A stretch of DNA of 64,000 nucleotides from Kuafuiihalomonas sp964473255 (GTDB lineage: Bacteria; Myxococcota; Kuafuiibacteriia; Kuafuiibacteriales; Kuafuiibacteriaceae): NCBI GenBank assembly GCA_964473255.1, contig CAYYOT010000004.1:1-64000 (forward strand). Reading direction: 5' to 3'. Of this stretch, positions 59,655-64,000 are shown piece after piece. The stretch's first letter is position 1. Each line of letters begins with the position of its first letter. The position numbers and the translations under genes are program-made. The notes under the pieces were generated by a model. The model had not been told where the DNA came from. It did no database searches and worked only from the letters and a program-made list of their open reading frames with translations.

Positions 59655-60485
59655 TCAGACGTCGAGATATCCGGCGCCGATGCGGACGCACGGACCCCAG
59701 ATTCGGGGGACCGGGGCCGAGTCGTCCCGCTCTGCGTGCAGGTCGACCTCGATCGTGCTCGGGCGGCCAATTTCGATGCCCTGCCGCACGGTGAGTCGCG
59801 CGGTGGGCAGCTTTCCATGCTTGTGCAGGTACGCGGCGAGCGGTCCCGCCGCCGAGCCGGTCGCCGGATCTTCGCCGATCCCCGCGACGCCGAGGAGACG
59901 CGCGTACGCGATGTCGTCCGGCTCCAGGACGAATGGATACAGGCCGTCGGTGGTCTCGCGGATCGGAGCCCACGCATCCGGCCTAAATTCGGCGCGAGCG
60001 AGGGCTTCACGACTCTTGACGGGGACCATGGCGAACGGAACGCCGACCGCGACGCGTTCCGGGGTCAGCTCGGTGAGATCGGCTTCCGAGAGACCGAGAC
60101 TCGCGGCGACGCTGGCTCGCGGTAGTTCGCCGACGAACTCGGCCCGGGGCTGCGTCATCCGCCAGCTGGCCGGACCGGCTCGTTCCACCAGGACCGGCCC
60201 CGTGCCGAGCTCGAAAGTCACGTTCTCCGTCCCATCGAGCACGAAGGCCGTCCCCACGACCGGGTGACCCGCGAGCGGTATCTCTTCGGCCGGAGTGAAG
60301 ATGCGGACCCGGTAGTCGCAGGACTCGGACGACTGGACGAAGGTGCTCTCCGAAACGTTCATCTGACGCGCCATCCTCTGCATCAGATCGTCCTCCCAGC
60401 CGTCGGCGTCCCGAAATACGCAAAGAGGATTTCCGCCCAGCGACTCGCGGGTGAAGACGTTGACGATCTCGAACTGGCGTCGCAT
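59655..60485 (-). CDS. PhzF-family isomerase/epimerase
   Basis: This 276-residue protein belongs to the PhzF family: N-V-F-T-R-E-S-L-G-G-N-P near 9-20, the catalytic Glu in N-V-S-E-S-T-F-V near 43-50, and an A-G-H-P-V-V-G-T-A segment near 70. The family fold is two diaminopimelate-epimerase-like halves. PhzF acts in phenazine synthesis, but most homologues have unknown substrates, and no phenazine genes are nearby. It converges on the Asp-rich lipoprotein, 51 nt apart. Confidence 0.87.
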   Translation of the reverse strand: MRRQFEIVNVFTRESLGGNPLCVFRDADGWEDDLMQRMARQMNVSESTFVQSSESCDYRVRIFTPAEEIPLAGHPVVGTAFVLDGTENVTFELGTGPVLVERAGPASWRMTQPRAEFVGELPRASVAASLGLSEADLTELTPERVAVGVPFAMVPVKSREALARAEFRPDAWAPIRETTDGLYPFVLEPDDIAYARLLGVAGIGEDPATGSAAGPLAAYLHKHGKLPTARLTVRQGIEIGRPSTIEVDLHAERDDSAPVPRIWGPCVRIGAGYLDV

Positions 60486-60704
60486 GCGCGGACCAAGCCA
60501 ACGACCGCGCCCGAAATCAAGGTGCGCCCCGGCACGAACTGAGTGCGTGCGGCGCGGGCGGCCCTGGCCGATGTAGCGACGTCTCTCACCCTCCCGCCCG
60601 CTACCGGGGTCGAATCCGAGTTGGGCCTTCGGGCTTCCGCGCTCCCGCGCGAACTCTTTCCCGCGAAGGCCGGAGGCACCGGAGAAGACGAAAGGGCGCG
60701 AACG

Positions 60705-61580
60705 TCAGACCCGAGCGTTGGTCCGAATCGCGCTCACGATCTCCCGCGTCGCCGTGCTCTTGTTCAGGGTGTAGAAGTGGATTCCGGGTGCTCCGCCCTG
60801 GATGAGGCCCAGCGCCTGGATGGTCGCGTGGGCGACGCCGAGTTCCAGCACGGCCTCCGGGTTGCCGGCTCGGCGGTCGAGCTCGGCCAAGAGCTTGTCG
60901 GGAATGGTCGCGCCGCACATCTGCGTGAACCGCTTCACTTGATCGATGTTCGTGATCGGCATGAGACCCGGAATGATGGGTACGTCGATCCCCGCGGCCA
61001 GGCAGCGGTCGACGAAGTCGAAGTAGAGACGATTGTCGAAGAAGAGCTGCGTGACCAAGAAGTCGGAGCCAGCATCGACTTTCTCCTTGAGGTGGTGAAG
61101 GTCTTCATAGGGCGAGGCAGCCTCGGTGTGGGTCTCGGGATACGCCGCCCCCGCCAAGCAGAAGTCGTAGTTCTCACGGATGAACGCCGTCAGCTCGGAA
61201 GCATAGCGAAAGCCACCTTCGACCGCTTCGAAACGGGACTGTCCCTTCGGTGGATCGCCGCGAAGCGGCAGGACGTTGGCCACGTCGGCATCGTGCAGCT
61301 GGTCCAGGATGCCGGCGATCTCCTCGCGCGTGGAGCCCACACAGGTGAGGTGGGCCATCGCTTCCAGCCCGAGTTCTCGCTTGATGCGCCCGGTGAGCTG
61401 CACCGTCTTCGCTCGAGTCGAGCCGCCAGCACCGTACGTGACGGACACATAGCCTGGCTTCAGCTCTTTGAGCTGCTTCAGGTTGTCCCACAGCTTGGCC
61501 TCGCCTTCGTCGGTCTTGGGCGGAAAGAACTCGAACGAAAACAGGGGATGTCCGCTCTTGAGGGCATCGGTGATCCGCAC
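60705..61580 (-). CDS. metF: 5,10-Methylenetetrahydrofolate reductase
   Basis: This 291-residue flavoenzyme makes 5-methyl-THF for methionine synthesis. Motifs are F-S-F-E-F-F-P-P-K near 16-24 (catalytic Glu), Y-G-A-G-G-S near 49, L-R-G-D-P-P near 105, and F-L-V-T-Q-L-F-F-D near 173. Length matches bacterial MetF. The start is GTG at 61580. It follows the membrane-protein gene by 39 nt on the same strand, so the two may share a transcript. Confidence 0.95.
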   Translation of the reverse strand: MRITDALKSGHPLFSFEFFPPKTDEGEAKLWDNLKQLKELKPGYVSVTYGAGGSTRAKTVQLTGRIKRELGLEAMAHLTCVGSTREEIAGILDQLHDADVANVLPLRGDPPKGQSRFEAVEGGFRYASELTAFIRENYDFCLAGAAYPETHTEAASPYEDLHHLKEKVDAGSDFLVTQLFFDNRLYFDFVDRCLAAGIDVPIIPGLMPITNIDQVKRFTQMCGATIPDKLLAELDRRAGNPEAVLELGVAHATIQALGLIQGGAPGIHFYTLNKSTATREIVSAIRTNARV

Positions 61581-61619
61581 GGTCCGACCCTCTCCGCCTC
61601 CAGCGAAGGCGTCAAGCGT

Positions 61620-62633
61620 TCAAGGGGGTCCAGCCGAAGAACGTCGCCAAATGAAGCCGTCCAAGATGTAGTGGGTGAACTGAGGGATCGCGAGAACGAC
61701 GATCACGACCGCCTGGAGTGAGCCGGCCAAGGCGATCTCCGGTCCGGGGAAGATCGACGCCGCTTCGTGCCAAACCGTCCGGTCCCACGCCCACTCTTCG
61801 ACGTACGCGAGCAGAACCAGGGCCGCCGCGAACGGAACGAGCTCGAGGCTTCGCCCCAGGGCTCGACCGCCGCATCGATGCCACACGAAGGCGGTGTAGG
61901 GGACCCCGTGGATGATGACGTTGGTGACGGTGAACGCCCAGTCCGAGTTGGTAACGACGATGCCGATACCCCAACAAGCATAGGTTCCGAGCACCACCGA
62001 GACCTTTCCCAGTGACACGGCACGGCCGACGAGAAAACGCCTCAGCTGGATACCGAGGAAGCCGAAAAAGATGACCGCGTAGAACGCGGCCGCCAGGCGA
62101 AGAAGCCGAGGCTCCAGGCTCACCGCAATGAAGTCTCCCGGCAGAAACCACGCGTAGTGGCGAGGTAGATTGGCGTGCCACCACAGAAGCGGAAAGAGCG
62201 TCGCCGTGTAGATCGCCGCACGGTCAATGGCTCGCTCGATCCGCGACAACTCTGGTTGCTTCCGCTGATAGAGGACAACCCAGCCGTACTGCTGACGCAC
62301 GAAGTGAAAAACGGCGACGTAGGCGAGCACCGTCCAAAACGCAGCCGACGACACGGCCATTGCCGTGCTCCCGATCGCCGCGGCGGCGACCGGAGCCGCA
62401 ATCAGCCAGCGCCGATAGCGCACGCGGCCCTCCGGGCTCAAGTACGTGATGAAGAGGGTGGCGTAGACGTGGGCGACGTCGATCACCAAAACCGCAAGCA
62501 CCCACATCGGAAGCGGCAGCTCGCCGTCGAAGACCGGACCTACCGGCACCAGAAGGAGAGCGACGACGGCGGGTACCAAGAAGATCGACAGATCGAAGCG
62601 GGGGCTCACGAGCCACGGCCCGAAGCGGCTCAC
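61620..62633 (-). CDS. Histidine-rich multispanning membrane protein, coupled to a flavin oxidoreductase
   Basis: This 337-residue protein has about eight hydrophobic helices. Histidines recur at helix ends: D-V-A-H-V-Y, F-H-F-V-R-Q-Q-Y-G-W, W-H-A-N-L-P-R-H-Y, I-I-H-G-V-P-Y, F-V-W-H, T-V-W-H-E and F-T-H-Y-I-L-D-G. This is reminiscent of membrane di-iron or haem proteins but I cannot assign a family. Its start overlaps the oxidoreductase stop (ATGA at 62630-62633), so the two are probably translated together and act on one substrate. Confidence 0.65.
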   Translation of the reverse strand: MSRFGPWLVSPRFDLSIFLVPAVVALLLVPVGPVFDGELPLPMWVLAVLVIDVAHVYATLFITYLSPEGRVRYRRWLIAAPVAAAAIGSTAMAVSSAAFWTVLAYVAVFHFVRQQYGWVVLYQRKQPELSRIERAIDRAAIYTATLFPLLWWHANLPRHYAWFLPGDFIAVSLEPRLLRLAAAFYAVIFFGFLGIQLRRFLVGRAVSLGKVSVVLGTYACWGIGIVVTNSDWAFTVTNVIIHGVPYTAFVWHRCGGRALGRSLELVPFAAALVLLAYVEEWAWDRTVWHEAASIFPGPEIALAGSLQAVVIVVLAIPQFTHYILDGFIWRRSSAGPP

Positions 62634-64000
62634 GAAGGACGTACCTCCGCAAGCACCTCCCGAGCCGCCCGCGCTCCGTGGAAGATCGCCTCCTCGAGGA
62701 GGGCGGCACCGCTAAGATCCGTATGGGCGAAGTGCACGCCGTCTTGAGCCGCCTGCGCCGACCGGCGGCCGGAGTCGAAAGCCCGCCCAACGGTGGGACG
62801 AACCATGCCGTGCCCCCACCGCATGAGATCGATGCGCTTTACCTTAGGCGCCAGGTCGACGTGGACGCGGTCGAGATCGAGGTAAACCGCTTCGCTGACT
62901 TCTCGGTAGGAGGCGCCCCCCATGCGCTTTCGCTCCGTTGCGGCATCGAAGGCCGAGAACGGCCGATAGTAGGTCCACACCGTGGGACCGAAGCTCGCCC
63001 CTGACTGATGGGTCGCCACCACATAGCCGAGGGACTCGCTGTCCACGATGACGTTGTCCCAGGCGGTTTCGAAGCCGGGCGCCGAAGGCCTGCCATCAAG
63101 CTCGAGATTGGCGACCAGCCACGGCGCATATTCGGGGCGATACGTCCCCGCCAGGCGGGCGGGCAGAACGTGGGGACGGAGATAGCTGGGCATCGCGACC
63201 ACGACGGCCTGGCCATGCACCGCCCGACGCACTCCCGAACGCGTATCGACGTACTCGACGCGGCAGAAGGGCCGGTCTCCCCGGGGAGTCACCTTCGTGA
63301 CCGCAGCTCGGGTCCGTACCGCACGAAGCGTCTCCGCCAGATGCCGCACGACCCGACCATTGCCATCGGCCCACGTCACGAAGGGCGATGGATCGTCGAT
63401 GCTCTCTCCGCACCGGGCCGCGAAGTAGGCCAATCCGTACCAGGCACTGAGCTGCTCGGGCTCGGTGCCATAGTCGTCCCGGCAGGCGTATCGCACGTAC
63501 CAACGAAACCCAGAGTCGGTGAAATCCTGCCGCCCCAGCCACTCAGCGAAGCTCATCTCGTCGAGCCGCCGGACTTCGGAGTGGTCGGATCCCGAGGCGA
63601 ACGGCAGACCGAACGCCCGCCGTCCGTCGGGGTCTCGCCAACGTATCCAGCGATCGACCTCCCGGCGAAAACGACCGAGCTCCTTACGGCTTCTCGCTCC
63701 ACTGAAGGGAAAGAGCCCGGCGTGCCACTGACCCTGATAGAACGTGCGTTCCGCCGGCTCGATGACCAAGCTCGACTCGCGGGGAACGAAGCCTTCTTCG
63801 GTCTGCTGGGCGGCGCCCATGTCGACGAGGAGCTCCTGCAGTTCGGGCTGGGAGGGCCCCGGCACCGGGACGTAATGCGCGCCCCAAGGAAACCGAGAGA
63901 CCAAGGACTCCCCGGCGACCGAGGTCCCGCCGACTTCCGGTGCGCCTTCCAGGAGGAGCACCCGCACCAGTCCCGACCGCTGCAGCCGCCAGGCCGCGTA
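62630..64000 (-). CDS. FAD-dependent amine-oxidase-like oxidoreductase (5' partial)
   Basis: The frame is open to the right edge, so the dinucleotide-binding loop is missing; at least 456 residues are in the window. The start of the visible part (V-L-L-L-E-G-A-P-E-V-G-G-T) is the second strand of the FAD fold in flavin amine oxidases and phytoene desaturases. V-V-V-A-M-P near 265 is a typical later motif. A C-terminal V-H-F-A-H-T-D-L-S-G segment matches the FAD-closing region. Substrate unknown. It is coupled to the His-rich membrane protein downstream. Confidence 0.8.
   Translation of the reverse strand, partial: YAAWRLQRSGLVRVLLLEGAPEVGGTSVAGESLVSRFPWGAHYVPVPGPSQPELQELLVDMGAAQQTEEGFVPRESSLVIEPAERTFYQGQWHAGLFPFSGARSRKELGRFRREVDRWIRWRDPDGRRAFGLPFASGSDHSEVRRLDEMSFAEWLGRQDFTDSGFRWYVRYACRDDYGTEPEQLSAWYGLAYFAARCGESIDDPSPFVTWADGNGRVVRHLAETLRAVRTRAAVTKVTPRGDRPFCRVEYVDTRSGVRRAVHGQAVVVAMPSYLRPHVLPARLAGTYRPEYAPWLVANLELDGRPSAPGFETAWDNVIVDSESLGYVVATHQSGASFGPTVWTYYRPFSAFDAATERKRMGGASYREVSEAVYLDLDRVHVDLAPKVKRIDLMRWGHGMVRPTVGRAFDSGRRSAQAAQDGVHFAHTDLSGAALLEEAIFHGARAAREVLAEVRPS

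Noticed and set aside
60543..61721. 392-residue plus-strand frame
   Set aside because: Antisense to metF, which has complete motifs.

Overview
The window reads as chromosomal DNA of a high-GC, Gram-negative, aerobic bacterium, most likely Myxococcota or a related former deltaproteobacterium. The basis is gene content: a secreted metalloprotease with a MYXO-CTERM-like tail, many lipoproteins, a kelch lipoprotein in an ECF-sigma/FecR operon, the ~1600-residue NAD-glutamate dehydrogenase, stand-alone NHEJ-type ligase and polymerase genes, and very common ATGA/GTGA gene overlaps. No rRNA, CRISPR array, insertion sequence or integrase was seen. One tRNA (initiator Met) is present.

Layout. 0-6.2 kb: 3' end of a beta-sandwich/PDZ protein, convergent NHEJ-type DNA ligase and polymerase genes, a haem-c/copper-monooxygenase-like lipoprotein divergent from a small lipoprotein, and a small membrane protein. 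6.3-9.7 kb: glycogen debranching enzyme and citrate synthase. 9.8-15.7 kb: an eight-gene leftward operon, nearly every junction overlapping by 1-4 nt: GNAT, cysteine-dioxygenase-like cupin, two small membrane or secreted proteins, a ferric-reductase/Rieske fusion, a Cys-motif protein, an EamA transporter and an ATP-grasp ligase. 15.9-23.9 kb: NAD-glutamate dehydrogenase, an atypical SDR, an NTF2-like protein, dodecin, a DUF4864-like protein and a TPR protein. 23.9-28.2 kb: an ABC efflux operon (ATPase, FtsX-type permease, membrane-fusion protein). 28.4-30.1 kb: a coupled pair of kinases. 30.3-36.1 kb: kelch lipoprotein, outer-membrane-like protein, ECF sigma factor and FecR-like regulator, probably one signalling operon.

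36.2-44.2 kb is the clearest accessory region. A caspase-fold protease, an astacin-like metalloprotease and a trypsin/SGNH-hydrolase fusion are encoded together with two unrecognised proteins and an opposite-strand two-helix membrane protein. The two leftward units share a near-identical 14-bp upstream sequence, and the caspase gene abuts what looks like the broken 5' end of a secreted-protein gene. I consider this the best candidate for an undescribed system: a multi-protease cascade, possibly in defence, cell death or signalling. Its function is inferred, not shown.

44.3-64 kb returns to housekeeping and metabolic genes: PEP carboxylase, a methyltransferase, photolyase/cryptochrome, DUF202 protein, initiator tRNA with its terminator, acyl-CoA metabolism genes (CaiB-type, SCP2, HMG-CoA lyase), the MYXO-CTERM-like metalloprotease, tryptophan dioxygenase, homoserine dehydrogenase, a ribbon-helix-helix regulator, an Asp-rich repeat lipoprotein, PhzF, MetF, and a coupled His-rich membrane protein/flavin oxidoreductase pair that runs off the right edge.
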